This document shows positions 7,298 to 15,096 of a stretch of DNA of 64,000 nt, one piece after another. The notes below the pieces were generated by a model. The model did not search any database, was not told the DNA's origin, and worked only from the letters and a program-made list of their open reading frames with translations. The stretch comes from Candidatus Allofournierella merdavium (GTDB taxonomy: Bacteria > Bacillota > Clostridia > Oscillospirales > Ruminococcaceae): assembly GCA_019118765.1 (NCBI GenBank), contig DWYI01000033.1:1-64000 (forward strand). Reading direction: 5' to 3'. Each line of letters starts with the position of its first letter. Positions within the stretch are counted from its first letter, which is position 1. A program made the translations under genes and the position numbers.

Positions 7298-7828
7298 TCA
7301 CATCTCGATGCCGGTGCGGGCGGGCAGCCCGCTCTGAAAGTAGTGCCGTACCTCGCCCATCTCGGTGACCAGATCCGCCCGCTGGCACACGGCTTCGGCG
7401 GCCCAGCGCCCGGTGAACACCAGTTCGGTGCGCTCCGGGCGCTCGTTCATCAGCCGCAGCAGGTCGTTGGTGGTCAGCAGGCCCAGATGCTCCGCCACCA
7501 GGATCTCGTCCAGCACCACCAGGTCGTACCGGCCGCTGCGCAGCGCCGCCCGGGCCTTCTCGTAACCTGCCCGTGCGCAGGCGGCGTCCCGCTCGCGGTC
7601 CGGGCCGGAGAGCTCCTCGCCGCTGCCGTATTGTTCCGCCGTGACGGCGTGGCTCAAAAACTCCTTCAGTGCCCGCGCCTCGCTGGTCGAGCCATGCTTC
7701 ATGAACTGGCCGAAGTAACTCTCCATTCCCGCGCCGGCGGCCCGCAGCATCAGCCCCAGCGCCGCGGTGGTCTTGCCCTTGCCGTTGCCGGTATACACCT
7801 GCACCTTGCCCACAGAAAGCTTGTTCAT
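7298..7828 (-). CDS. cobO: Cob(I)yrinic acid a,c-diamide adenosyltransferase
   Basis: This 176-residue CobO/BtuR-type enzyme transfers the adenosyl group of ATP to cob(I)alamin or its precursor, giving adenosylcobalamin. The P-loop GNGKGKTTAALG (residues 14-25), the DLVVLDEI Walker-B-like motif near 100 and the TGRWA motif near 140 are all present. The start has a strong SD (AAGGAGGAG). It is a single-gene unit between two terminators, with no other B12 genes nearby, which suggests a salvage role. Confidence 0.93.
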   Translation of the reverse strand: MNKLSVGKVQVYTGNGKGKTTAALGLMLRAAGAGMESYFGQFMKHGSTSEARALKEFLSHAVTAEQYGSGEELSGPDRERDAACARAGYEKARAALRSGRYDLVVLDEILVAEHLGLLTTNDLLRLMNERPERTELVFTGRWAAEAVCQRADLVTEMGEVRHYFQSGLPARTGIEM

Positions 7829-7882
7829 AACGCTCCTCCTTGCCGGGGATGGTTTTCCCGGCTGTTTTGCACAGCGCCGCCC

Positions 7883-7926
7883 AAAAAAAAGCGGGCCGCC
7901 CGGTCACGGAGGGCCGGGAAACCCGC
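7883..7926 (-). terminator. Terminator downstream of the response-regulator gene
   Basis: On the minus strand GCGGG...CCCGC and inner CCCGG...CCGGG pairs form a stem with one internal bulge, followed by eight T. It lies about 95 nt after the response-regulator stop and 55 nt before cobO. It most simply ends the upstream unit, though it could act as an attenuator for cobO. Confidence 0.65.
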
Positions 7927-8018
7927 GCGTTCGCCCCGTGCCGGCGGTCAGGGCAGACGCCGAACAGGGCTATCGTATCACAGAGATGCAGAAAAATCAA
8001 TCGGATCGGCCCGTCGGC

Positions 8019-9101
8019 TCACAGCAGACGCTGTTCCGGCAGGCAGGCGGCCAACTCGTCCCGGGCGGCCTGGGCGGCCTGGTACATGTCAGAGGAGATG
8101 AAGCGGCCCACATCCGAGGCCAGCGCCCGGAGCGTGCGGTCCAGCCGGTCGGGGTACCCATGGAAATAGTTCATGTACCCCATGCAGCGGGTGGCGGTGC
8201 GCACCAGCTGCGCGCTCAGGGGCAGCGGGCCGGGAAGCGCTTCTGTGGGATAGCCGGTCCCATCGTAATTTTTGTGATGCAGATAGGTGATCTCGGCGGC
8301 GTAGCGGGCCAGCGGCTGTCCGCTGCTGGGCCCGGTGGTGAACAGGGCGTGGCCCAGGGTGATGTGGCGGAAGTAGATCCCCAGCCCCGCGCCGCCCTGA
8401 TCCTGCCCCTGTTCGATCACACTGTCGGGGATCCCCAGCAGGCCCACGTCGCAATAGGCGGCGGCCCGGCCGATCAGGCGGGCGTCCTCCTCGGTGAGCC
8501 CGCAGCCCGGGTCTGTTTTCCGCAGGCCGTTGGCAAAGGCCTCGGTGATGCGGCTGAGCACATGGTACTTGTCGGAGGCCAGGCCGGGCCGGGCCTGGAA
8601 AAACAATTCCAGCAACCGGTCCCAGTAGTCCTCCGTGAGGGGCAGGCCCGCCGGGTCCGGCGTGTCGGAATCTGCCTCCGGCCGGCCGTCCGCGTCGTCC
8701 AGGATCGTGGTGCCAGAGGGCCAGGTGCGCCGTACCGCGGCGCAGACCCGCTCCTGCAGGGTCAGCGGATCCACCGGCTTCACCAGAAAATCGGTGGCGC
8801 CCTTGGCCACCGCGGTCAGCACGTTCTCCTCCTTTGCGTCGGAGGTGACCAGAATCACCGGAAGTTCCGCCGTTTCCTGGTTGGCCTGCAGCTGCTGCAG
8901 CACCTGGAAGCCCGCGCCCCGGCGCCCCAGGCAGATGTCCAACAGCACCACACAGACACTCTTGGGATCGCGATGGATGCGGGCGAGAGCGGGGCGCGCC
9001 TCCTCAAAGCACTCCACATGGAACAGTTGCTTGAAGATTGCGCGCATGACAGTCAGGTCCAAAGGCGATTCGTCGATCACCAGCAAAGTATCTCGGGCCA
9101 T
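8019..9101 (-). CDS. Response regulator with degenerate HD-GYP output domain
   Basis: This 360-residue protein has an N-terminal receiver domain (residues 1-125) with phospho-acceptor Asp55 (VVLLDICLG), switch residues VTSD near 85 and Lys108 (FLVKP). The C-terminal part resembles an HD-GYP domain. The GYP motif is intact (HHKNYDGTGYP) and GIPDSVI is present, but the HDxGK motif reads CDVGL, so the metal-binding His and Lys are lost. HD-GYP proteins normally hydrolyse cyclic-di-GMP; this one is probably catalytically dead or altered and may be a binding protein. The start at 9101 has an AAAGGAGG SD. It sits beside csrA at the edge of the motility region. Confidence 0.82.
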   Translation of the reverse strand: MARDTLLVIDESPLDLTVMRAIFKQLFHVECFEEARPALARIHRDPKSVCVVLLDICLGRRGAGFQVLQQLQANQETAELPVILVTSDAKEENVLTAVAKGATDFLVKPVDPLTLQERVCAAVRRTWPSGTTILDDADGRPEADSDTPDPAGLPLTEDYWDRLLELFFQARPGLASDKYHVLSRITEAFANGLRKTDPGCGLTEEDARLIGRAAAYCDVGLLGIPDSVIEQGQDQGGAGLGIYFRHITLGHALFTTGPSSGQPLARYAAEITYLHHKNYDGTGYPTEALPGPLPLSAQLVRTATRCMGYMNYFHGYPDRLDRTLRALASDVGRFISSDMYQAAQAARDELAACLPEQRLL

Positions 9102-9257
9102 GGGGGTCCTCCTTTTGGGAAAATGAATCGTTGAAACGGCGGGAACCGTCCGGTGGGGCGATGATCGCCAGGGAAATGGGGCCGGCGGGAGGGCACGGCC
9201 CAACGCTGCTCAAAGGCGGCCCGGACGAAAAACGCCACGGCAGCAAAGCGCACAAAC

Positions 9258-9285
9258 GCCGGAACCCCTGTTTCAGGGCTCCGGC
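9258..9285 (-). terminator. Hairpin at the end of csrA
   Basis: On the minus strand GCCGGA...CCCTG-AAA-CAGGG...TCCGGC forms a stem with a small bulge, and the csrA stop codon lies inside it. The following GTTTGTG is only a weak T-run. It probably marks the end of the flgM-csrA operon. Confidence 0.5.
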
Positions 9286-9542
9286 ATCTGTTTTTCCGCA
9301 AGCGGGGCGGTGTGCTCCGCCAGGACCGATTCCAGCTCGGCCACCAGCAGGGCGGGCGCCGTGTCCGCCGCGTTCTGGTTGATACTTGCTGCCTTTTGCA
9401 ACTCACTGCGCAGGATCAGCACATCTTTCGGCGCGCTGACGCCGATGTTCACCTGGCCGCTCGACTCCACAGAAAGGATCGTGATGCTGATCTCATCCCC
9501 GATCATCAGTGACTCACCGGCTTTTCGACTGAGGACCAGCAA
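9273..9542 (-). CDS. csrA: Carbon storage regulator / flagellin translational repressor CsrA
   Basis: This 89-residue CsrA starts MLVLSRKAGESLMIGDEI and carries the RNA-binding beta strands typical of the family (INIGVSAPKDVLILRSEL-like). It is longer than the usual 60-75 residues by an Ala/Glu-rich C-terminal tail. It begins with TTG directly after the fliW stop (TGATTG), so its translation should depend on fliW. CsrA binds GGA in RNA hairpins. In Bacillus it represses flagellin translation and is titrated by FliW. A matching hairpin exists in the fliC leader here (28527-28570). Confidence 0.95.
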   Translation of the reverse strand: MLVLSRKAGESLMIGDEISITILSVESSGQVNIGVSAPKDVLILRSELQKAASINQNAADTAPALLVAELESVLAEHTAPLAEKQMPEP

Positions 9543-9989
9543 TCACTCCACCTCCCCGTTGGAAAATTCGTCCAAACGATGACGCATATGATAGGCGTCG
9601 GTGTCCAGAATGACCTGAACGGCGCGATGGAGATCGGGGTTGACCACCACGGGGCAGCGCAGATTGACCGTGCTCTCGCCCACGGGTTCACGGGCCACGC
9701 ACATCACATAATAGCACAGTTCATGGCTTTGGGAGACACCCATCAACTTGAGCTCTTCAGGGGAGAGCACCGGCGCGTAGTCCGGCTTCAGAGAGAAGGG
9801 GTTCATCAGGATGAACGCGGGCGAAGGGCCGGCAACGCTTTGCAGGCAAAGCATATTCCCATTGCTGCCGGAGAAGGGGAGGAGCAGAAAACGCTTTTCC
9901 GCCTCAAACCCGAACAGACCGTTGGGAAACTCCAGCACGTCCGCCTCGTTGTAATCAATGCGTCCAAAATATTTTGTGTCCAGCTGCAA
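9543..9989 (-). CDS. fliW: Flagellar assembly factor FliW
   Basis: This 148-residue FliW has the family features FGRIDYNEADVLEFPNGLFGFE at the start and LRCPVVVNPDLHRAVQVIL near the end. FliW binds CsrA and also free flagellin, linking flagellin export to release of CsrA repression. It starts with TTG (9989) after a good GAGGAGG SD. It lies just upstream of csrA with no gap and follows the yviE homologue, the same order as in Bacillus. Confidence 0.95.
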   Translation of the reverse strand: MQLDTKYFGRIDYNEADVLEFPNGLFGFEAEKRFLLLPFSGSNGNMLCLQSVAGPSPAFILMNPFSLKPDYAPVLSPEELKLMGVSQSHELCYYVMCVAREPVGESTVNLRCPVVVNPDLHRAVQVILDTDAYHMRHRLDEFSNGEVE

Positions 9990-10020
9990 AGCGGTTCCTC
10001 CTCTTGTGGGTGCGCCGGGA

Positions 10021-10626
10021 TCAGGCGTTCACGTCCACAGGCTCATAATCGGGGTCAGAGGAAGGCGGCACATAAAGAGGCCCGCCAACGTATTTGATGA
10101 TCACGTCGGGGCGCTGCGTCATGGTGAACTCGATGTCGCCGGGCACAAAGGTGAAACTCATCTTTTCCATGCGCCAGTCGAAATTCAGTTTGTCCATCTC
10201 GTAGCGGATGCTCATCTCGCCGCCGTCCCAGCTGATGTCGGGGCTGGCGCCGGGCAGGAAGTTGATGTTCAGATTGGTCATCTGCCCGAGGTTTTGCTGT
10301 TTGGCCAGTTGGGGGATAACGTCCTGATCAATGCGCGCTTCCATCATCATACGGCCCTCCCGTGCAAGAACGGCGGTGGCCTGGTAGGCGCCTTCCACGC
10401 CGGCCTGCGCCTGCTGGCGCATTACAGTGGCGGTGGTGGGCATCACGGAATTGCGGGCCTCGAAGGTGTCGATGTTCACGCGGATGGGCTGGCTGCGGAT
10501 GCTCAGGCCGCCCTTATCGCGGGAGATCTCCATCTGCGCGGTCCCCCGGGCGTACTCCAGGTGCGCCGGGGTGATCTTCATTTCGATCTCGATGGGGACC
10601 GTTTTGATCTCAATAAGAGGATACAT
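10021..10626 (-). CDS. YviE-like flagellar-locus protein (DUF6470)
   Basis: This protein of about 201 residues matches the DUF6470/YviE family by context and sequence style: an N-terminal YPLIEIKTVPIEIEMKITPA beta segment and a later DISWDGGEMSIRYEMDKLNFDW. Its position between flgL and fliW is the same as yviE in Bacillus. The function is not established. The ATG at 10626 is preferred because the upstream AAAGGAG would overlap the coding region of a longer version. It is part of the sigma-28-type flgM-csrA operon. Confidence 0.82.
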   Translation of the reverse strand: MYPLIEIKTVPIEIEMKITPAHLEYARGTAQMEISRDKGGLSIRSQPIRVNIDTFEARNSVMPTTATVMRQQAQAGVEGAYQATAVLAREGRMMMEARIDQDVIPQLAKQQNLGQMTNLNINFLPGASPDISWDGGEMSIRYEMDKLNFDWRMEKMSFTFVPGDIEFTMTQRPDVIIKYVGGPLYVPPSSDPDYEPVDVNA

Positions 10627-10683
10627 GACACCGAAAACTCCTTTCATGCGCAATGCGCGGATTCATCGGTCCCGGACCCCTGC

Positions 10684-11799
10684 TTAATTCAGGTAATCCA
10701 TCAGGGACTGGGGTACTACATTGGCGCCGACCTGCAGGGCGGCGTTGAAGCTGGTCTGCATCGCGACAAGAGCCAGGATGGCTTCCGTCTGGTCCACCTT
10801 CTCGATGCTCACCAGCTCGTTGTTGAGGGCGGAGAAGGAGCTTTCCAGCTGCGATTTGTTGGTCTCCAGATACTTCGACTGGGTGTCCAGCACAACGTGC
10901 TGCGCGCTCAGCTCCTCCTGCGCGGCGTTGAACTTGTCCAGCAGCCGCTCGGCATCCGCCTGATTGCCGGCAGGGCCCCACTCCATCGTATCCTCGTTGA
11001 AGCCCTTGAAGATCTCGGACAGGCGCACCATGATGGAGACGATGTTGGTGGGATCGCCGTCCGCGTCCACGCCGTAGCCGCCGATCAGATCGGTGCCGGA
11101 GATGGCGGCGTCAAAGGCGGTGGAGTCCAGCACCTGACCGTTCCCGTCCAGCGTGAAACCGATGCCGATGTCCACATACAGATGCTCGTCGGACCATTTC
11201 TGCAGCATTTCGGCGTTGGTGTAGTTGCCGGTAGCGGGAGGGTCTTTGGGAACGGGCTTGCCGTTTTCGTCCTTGTACTCCTGCTTCAGCGTGTTCGGGT
11301 CGTCGATGCGCACGCCCCGGTAGGTGACATAGGTCTTGTCGCCCTCGGTCTCCAGCGCGAAGGGCGGGTTCTGGGTGTCCGCGCCGTTGAACAAAAACTG
11401 GTTGTCATAGCGGCCGTTCAGGCTCTGGATCATCGCCTCCGCGCCGGAATAGATGATGTCGCCCTGGGTGTTCGCCGTGCTCAGGTTGGTCTTGTTCAGC
11501 GCCTTCAGGATGGGCGCCTTGGCCAGGTCGTTGGTCAGTTTGTCGATCATGTCGTCGGCCACGTCCCAGGCGGTAGAGAACTTGTTCAGCACGGTGGTGT
11601 TGTTGGCGTACTGGGCGTTGGTGGCGTTGAGGGAACTGTGGATCTTGAACGCCCGGGTGGCCGCGGCGGGGTCGGCCGCGTAGGAGTCGAAGTTGCGGCC
11701 GGTCATCATGGTGTTCATGGCCGCATACAGCTGGTTGGTGGTCTTCAGAAGGTTTTTCTGATAGGTATACAGGGTGGAATTGGTCGTTACGCGCATCAT
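10684..11799 (-). CDS. flgL: Flagellar hook-filament junction protein FlgL (HAP3)
   Basis: This 371-residue FlgL has the flagellin-like N-terminus MRVTTNSTLYTYQKNLLKTTNQLYAAMNT cut over two helices, and the C-terminal helix AILALVAMQTSFNAALQVGANVV. A variable middle (about 150-260) is Asp/Pro/Gly-rich. FlgL forms the second junction ring between hook and filament and is exported by the flagellar type III system. Two ATG codons in tandem (11799, 11796) both fit the GAGGTG SD. It is 35 bp downstream of flgK. Confidence 0.95.
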   Translation of the reverse strand: MMRVTTNSTLYTYQKNLLKTTNQLYAAMNTMMTGRNFDSYAADPAAATRAFKIHSSLNATNAQYANNTTVLNKFSTAWDVADDMIDKLTNDLAKAPILKALNKTNLSTANTQGDIIYSGAEAMIQSLNGRYDNQFLFNGADTQNPPFALETEGDKTYVTYRGVRIDDPNTLKQEYKDENGKPVPKDPPATGNYTNAEMLQKWSDEHLYVDIGIGFTLDGNGQVLDSTAFDAAISGTDLIGGYGVDADGDPTNIVSIMVRLSEIFKGFNEDTMEWGPAGNQADAERLLDKFNAAQEELSAQHVVLDTQSKYLETNKSQLESSFSALNNELVSIEKVDQTEAILALVAMQTSFNAALQVGANVVPQSLMDYLN

Positions 11800-11834
11800 A
11801 GTTCAATCACCTCGAAAAAAGCGGGAGCGCAGCG

Positions 11835-13568
11835 TTAAACGGTCCCGTTGATCAGAGAGTCCAAAGCTTCTTCCATCACGGTCAGCAGGCGGCAGGCGGC
11901 GGTGTAAGCCTTCTGATAGGTCATCAGGCTGGTCGCCTCGTCGTTCAGGTCCACACCCATGACGCCCTCCCGGTCCACGTAAATGTCGTTCGCGGTGATG
12001 GTGTAGTTGTTGAGCACGGAATCCGTGGCCATCTGGTCCTTCGCCAGGGTGGACTGGATCTTCAGGAGCATATCCTCAAAGGTGCCCTGATAGGGGTCGC
12101 CCTGCGCGTCGCCCACGATGTCCTTGGGGTTAAACGACTGCTTTTCATCGAAAAGAGCAAGGAACTTCGCCAGATTGGACACATCGCCGCTGGCCGCGTG
12201 GGCATCGGCGGTGGCCTGGATGGAGATCGTCTCGTTCAGCCAGCCCTGCGACACCGAGATGTTGGAGGCGTTGATGGTGATCGTGTTGCCGCCAACGGTC
12301 TGTTGGTCGTCATTGGTGTTGCTGCTGATGCTGAACAGGTTGCCCGCGCCGTCAAGGCCGGTCTGGTTCAGCGCGTTCATCTGGGTGGCAAACTCAAAGG
12401 CCAGCGAATCCAGCATCTTCTGGTAGTAGGGGATGCCCCGCTTCGACGCGGCGTCGGGATCCATCGCGGCATCCGCCGCGCTGGAGAAATCGCCCTCCTC
12501 GGTGAGCAGTTCCCGAATGGACTGGAGCGAGCCATACAGGTCGGTGTCGCCGATGTTCGCGCCCATGTCACCCACAAGCTGCTTCTGCCCGAGGGGATCG
12601 GTGAGCGGACCCAGCGTCAGCAGGTAGTTGTCGTTGGGCGCTTTCTGCGCGTCGGCGGCGTTGAGGGTGGGATCGCCGTTGACGTCCAGATAGGGCTCGT
12701 TGCCCGGGCCCGCAGACAGCGTCGGGTCATAGGCGGGGTTGCGGGCCAGGATCTCCGTGTCCTGGTTGAACTGGGCGGCATACTCGCCGTCCACCAGCGT
12801 GTTCTTGTCGCCGGTGGCCAGGCGGATGGTGAGCTTTTCGATCTCGGTGCCGGTGCCGATGGGCTCCATGGAATAAGTCACGTCCACCTTTACGTACTGG
12901 CTCAACTCGTCCAGAAGGCGGTTGCGCTCGTCCCGCAGTTCCAGGCCCGGATCGCCCCGGATATCGGAATTGCGGATGGAGACGTTCAGATCCCGGATGT
13001 TGCTCAGCAGGCTGTTGACGTAATCTACCTGCTGGTTGAACTTGTCCTCGTAGGTGGTTTTCAGGCCCGCGAGCTTCTCCGCAGAGGAATGGAAGAAGGT
13101 GGTCAGCGCCTCGGCGGAGGAGCGGATCAGGGGATCATAGGTGCCCACACCGCCGGTGATGGCATTGCTGATGAGGTCGCGCAGGTCGTTCAGCTGGCTG
13201 AGGATCACGCCGTCGTCCTGCTCCAGATCGCCCTTGCCCACTTCGTCCAGAATGGTGGCCAGATCGTTCAGGCCCGCCAGTTTGGTGTTGGCGGAGCCCA
13301 CATCCGAAGTGGCTTTGCGGTAGGAGATATCCAGGCCCAGATCGCGTATCTGGTCAACGCCCGCGATCACGGCGCCCTGGCCGATCCGGGGGTTATAGAT
13401 GGAGGCATACCGGTCGTTCACCGAGGGGATCAGGCTGACCTGATTCAACCGCTGGCGGGTATAGCCGGGGGTGTTGATGTTGGTGATATTGTTGCCGGTC
13501 ACGTCCAGACCCTTCTGGGCGGCGTAGATGCCGAGACGAACCGTGGTAAAAGATCCAAATGTGCCCAT
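11835..13568 (-). CDS. flgK: Flagellar hook-associated protein FlgK (HAP1)
   Basis: This 577-residue FlgK has the N-terminal rod/hook motif LGIYAAQKGLDVTGNNITNINTPGYTRQ in two adjacent blocks. The C-terminus has GVMGVDLNDEATSLMTYQKAYTAACRLLT, typical of HAP1. The middle is a long variable surface region. FlgK is the first junction protein at the hook tip, and FlgN is its chaperone, encoded directly upstream. The SD GAGGAG lies 8 nt before the ATG. Confidence 0.95.
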   Translation of the reverse strand: MGTFGSFTTVRLGIYAAQKGLDVTGNNITNINTPGYTRQRLNQVSLIPSVNDRYASIYNPRIGQGAVIAGVDQIRDLGLDISYRKATSDVGSANTKLAGLNDLATILDEVGKGDLEQDDGVILSQLNDLRDLISNAITGGVGTYDPLIRSSAEALTTFFHSSAEKLAGLKTTYEDKFNQQVDYVNSLLSNIRDLNVSIRNSDIRGDPGLELRDERNRLLDELSQYVKVDVTYSMEPIGTGTEIEKLTIRLATGDKNTLVDGEYAAQFNQDTEILARNPAYDPTLSAGPGNEPYLDVNGDPTLNAADAQKAPNDNYLLTLGPLTDPLGQKQLVGDMGANIGDTDLYGSLQSIRELLTEEGDFSSAADAAMDPDAASKRGIPYYQKMLDSLAFEFATQMNALNQTGLDGAGNLFSISSNTNDDQQTVGGNTITINASNISVSQGWLNETISIQATADAHAASGDVSNLAKFLALFDEKQSFNPKDIVGDAQGDPYQGTFEDMLLKIQSTLAKDQMATDSVLNNYTITANDIYVDREGVMGVDLNDEATSLMTYQKAYTAACRLLTVMEEALDSLINGTV

Positions 13569-13580
13569 GTCATGCTCCTC

Positions 13581-14030
13581 TCAAACTCGAAGATCGGTTT
13601 GCGCCGAGCGGGCGGCGGATGTATCCTGCCGCTTTTCCTGGCGACGATCCAGCTCCTGTTGGATGTGACGCAGATCGGATTCCATCAAGGTGCGGGCAGC
13701 GTTTTGCGCGCTGGCGAGCACCTGGTAACTGCGGAGCACGTCCTGTGTGATCTCACTGGCCTGCCGGCGGAATTCGGCGGGGCAGTGATCCGGCAACTCC
13801 CGCAGGGAAGCATCCGGCAACCCCAGCTGTGCTAGCAGATCGGCCCGCTTGTGCTCGCGGCCGCGCAGATCCAGCGCCGCCGCCTGTTCCTCTTTGATGC
13901 ACTGATCCAACGCGTCAAAATCAGCCGTTTGGATGGCGGTGAGTTTGCGCTGCTCCAGCGCCGTCAACGAATCCAGGCATTTTTGCAGATCGGCCAGGAA
14001 GGAAAGATATTTCTGAAACTCCATAGGCAA
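13581..14030 (-). CDS. flgN: FlgN-family flagellar export chaperone
   Basis: This 149-residue, strongly helical protein (coiled-coil-like from residue 5 to 135) lies between flgM and flgK, the usual place of flgN. The FlgN signature is the N-terminal helix pair (FLADLQKCLDSLTALEQRKLTAI) and the C-terminal SYQVLASAQNAARTLMESDLRHIQQEL. It should keep FlgK and FlgL unfolded for export. The start is probably TTG at 14030, seven bases after GGAGGG and immediately after the flgM stop; ATG at 14024 is the alternative. Confidence 0.85.
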   Translation of the reverse strand: MPMEFQKYLSFLADLQKCLDSLTALEQRKLTAIQTADFDALDQCIKEEQAAALDLRGREHKRADLLAQLGLPDASLRELPDHCPAEFRRQASEITQDVLRSYQVLASAQNAARTLMESDLRHIQQELDRRQEKRQDTSAARSAQTDLRV

Positions 14031-14339
14031 TCAGCCGCCCTCCTTCATCAAAAGCATCCGGGCGGCGATCTCCCGGGGGTTCGGCTGGTAGGTCCCGTCG
14101 CTCACCTGCTGGCGCAGATGCTCCAGATCCTGCGCGCTCACCCGGGAGCGGATCTCCTGGGACATGTGCCCCACCGCCTGTTTCACCCGTTTTTCCGTTG
14201 CGTCCAGGCAGGAGGAAAACTGAAACTGATCGTATCGCTGACCCTGACTAACAGTGGCGGAAGTGTCGGGTTTTCTGCTGTAAGAGGCAATGCCGCCCAC
14301 GGTGCACCCAGTGCCGGCGCCGATTCGCAGTATTGACAT
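14031..14339 (-). CDS. flgM: Anti-sigma-28 factor FlgM
   Basis: This 102-residue protein is the first gene of the flgMNKL-yviE-fliW-csrA operon. The C-terminal half carries the FlgM signature: ATEKRVKQAVGHMSQEIRSRVSAQDLEHLRQQVSDGTYQPNPREIAARML, a helix pair ending in the conserved Y-x-P-x-x-x-A. FlgM binds SigD (encoded at 62.5 kb) and is exported once the hook is complete. Its own promoter looks sigma-28 dependent, giving negative feedback. Confidence 0.92.
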   Translation of the reverse strand: MSILRIGAGTGCTVGGIASYSRKPDTSATVSQGQRYDQFQFSSCLDATEKRVKQAVGHMSQEIRSRVSAQDLEHLRQQVSDGTYQPNPREIAARMLLMKEGG

Positions 14340-14368
14340 CGAAAGCCCTCCCTCTCATTGTATTTGCA

Positions 14369-14397
14369 GCGTCCGCGCACCACCTGTGCGCGGACGC
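14369..14397 (-). promoter_or_regulatory. Leader hairpin in the flgM operon transcript
   Basis: A perfect 12-bp stem (GCGTCCGCGCAC / GTGCGCGGACGC) with the 5-nt loop AGGTG on the minus strand lies about 30 nt upstream of the flgM start and downstream of the sigma-28-like promoter. No T-run follows, so it is not a terminator. It could protect the mRNA or tune translation. Confidence 0.55.
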
Positions 14398-14419
14398 GCC
14401 AAGATTCCTTTCAATCTAT

Positions 14420-14447
14420 ATATCGGCCTGAAACGCAGGAAAAATAA
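14420..14447 (-). promoter_or_regulatory. Sigma-28-type promoter for flgM operon
   Basis: The minus strand has a perfect GCCGATAT -10 (14427-14420). The -35 region is weak (TTAT with a 16-bp spacer, against TAAA). Sigma-28 control of flgMNKL agrees with the family rule. Confidence 0.6.
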
Positions 14448-14476
14448 GTGGTTGGCGCAAAAACTGAAAAAAGTGC

Positions 14477-14525
14477 TTGACAAATTTTTTTCGATGGATT
14501 ATGTTTTTCGTTTTTTGGCCGATAT
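14477..14525 (+). promoter_or_regulatory. Tandem promoters for the hemerythrin gene
   Basis: TTGACA (14477-14482), 17 bp and TATGTT (14500-14505) form a good housekeeping promoter. Overlapping it, TTAT, 15 bp and GCCGATAT (14518-14525) give a perfect sigma-28 -10 with a poor -35. The sigma-28 core faces away from the flgM promoter about 90 bp to the left. Confidence 0.6.
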
Positions 14526-14616
14526 AAGAAATAGAGGAGAATCGTTCCTGTTACCAATTACAATGTGCCGGGGCGCGTCAACACGACCGGCCGGATACGA
14601 AAGGGGAAAATAGTTC

Positions 14617-15021
14617 ATGCATTACGAAGTGACTCCCGACCTGGTTACCGGCAATAACCTGATCGACTCGGAACATCGTCAGCTGTTCGCCGCGGTGAAC
14701 GATCTGATGGATGCCTGCTCTCGCGGCGAGGGCCGCGCCAAGATTGAAAACACCGTGCGGTTTTTGATCGATTATGTGGCCAAGCATTTCCGGGATGAGG
14801 AGGATCTGCAGGTGCGCAGCAAGTACCCTGCTTATCCCACCCACAAGGTTTTCCACGACGGATATCGCCGTCAGCTGAGCGATACCGCCCGGGAACTGCT
14901 GCAGCAGGGCCCCACGGTGAAGGCGCTGGGCGACCTGAACCGGGTGGTGGGCGTGCTTGTTTCCCACATCCGCACCGAGGATAAGCGCCTGGCAAAGCAT
15001 GTGAAGGAGCAGGGCAAGTAA
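14617..15021 (+). CDS. Bacteriohemerythrin
   Basis: This 134-residue single-domain hemerythrin has the expected di-iron ligands: His in IDSEHRQLF, the HFRDEED pair, His in THKVFHDG and His plus Asp in VSHIRTEDKRL. Such proteins bind O2 in anaerobes, buffering oxygen or delivering it to receptors. It is divergent from the flgM operon with its own tandem promoters and ends in a large terminator. Co-regulation with motility suggests a part in aerotaxis or O2 protection of motile cells, which is an inference. Confidence 0.93.
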   Translation: MHYEVTPDLVTGNNLIDSEHRQLFAAVNDLMDACSRGEGRAKIENTVRFLIDYVAKHFRDEEDLQVRSKYPAYPTHKVFHDGYRRQLSDTARELLQQGPTVKALGDLNRVVGVLVSHIRTEDKRLAKHVKEQGK

Positions 15022-15029
15022 TCCGTTCA

Positions 15030-15086
15030 TACATAAAAAAGCCAAAAGCCGCCGGCCAGTTTCCTGGCCGGCGGCTTCTTTATGTA
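15030..15086. terminator. Bidirectional terminator between hemerythrin and chemoreceptor genes
   Basis: The perfect 14-bp stem AAGCCGCCGGCCAG / CTGGCCGGCGGCTT with loop TTTC is extended by outer ACATAAA / TTTATGT pairing and has A/T runs on both sides. Confidence 0.9.
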
Positions 15087-15096
15087 CGATGAAAGA

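Noticed and set aside
7829..8018. Possible cobalamin riboswitch upstream of cobO
   Set aside because: A CCGGCACGG fragment resembles part of the B12 box, but the paired upstream half and the GCCACTG core are missing, and the hairpin is explained as a terminator of the upstream gene.
9958..11838. Long open frame on the plus strand over flgL
   Set aside because: It is antisense to flgL and yviE, has His/Gly/Val-rich composition typical of GC-rich shadow frames, and no SD.
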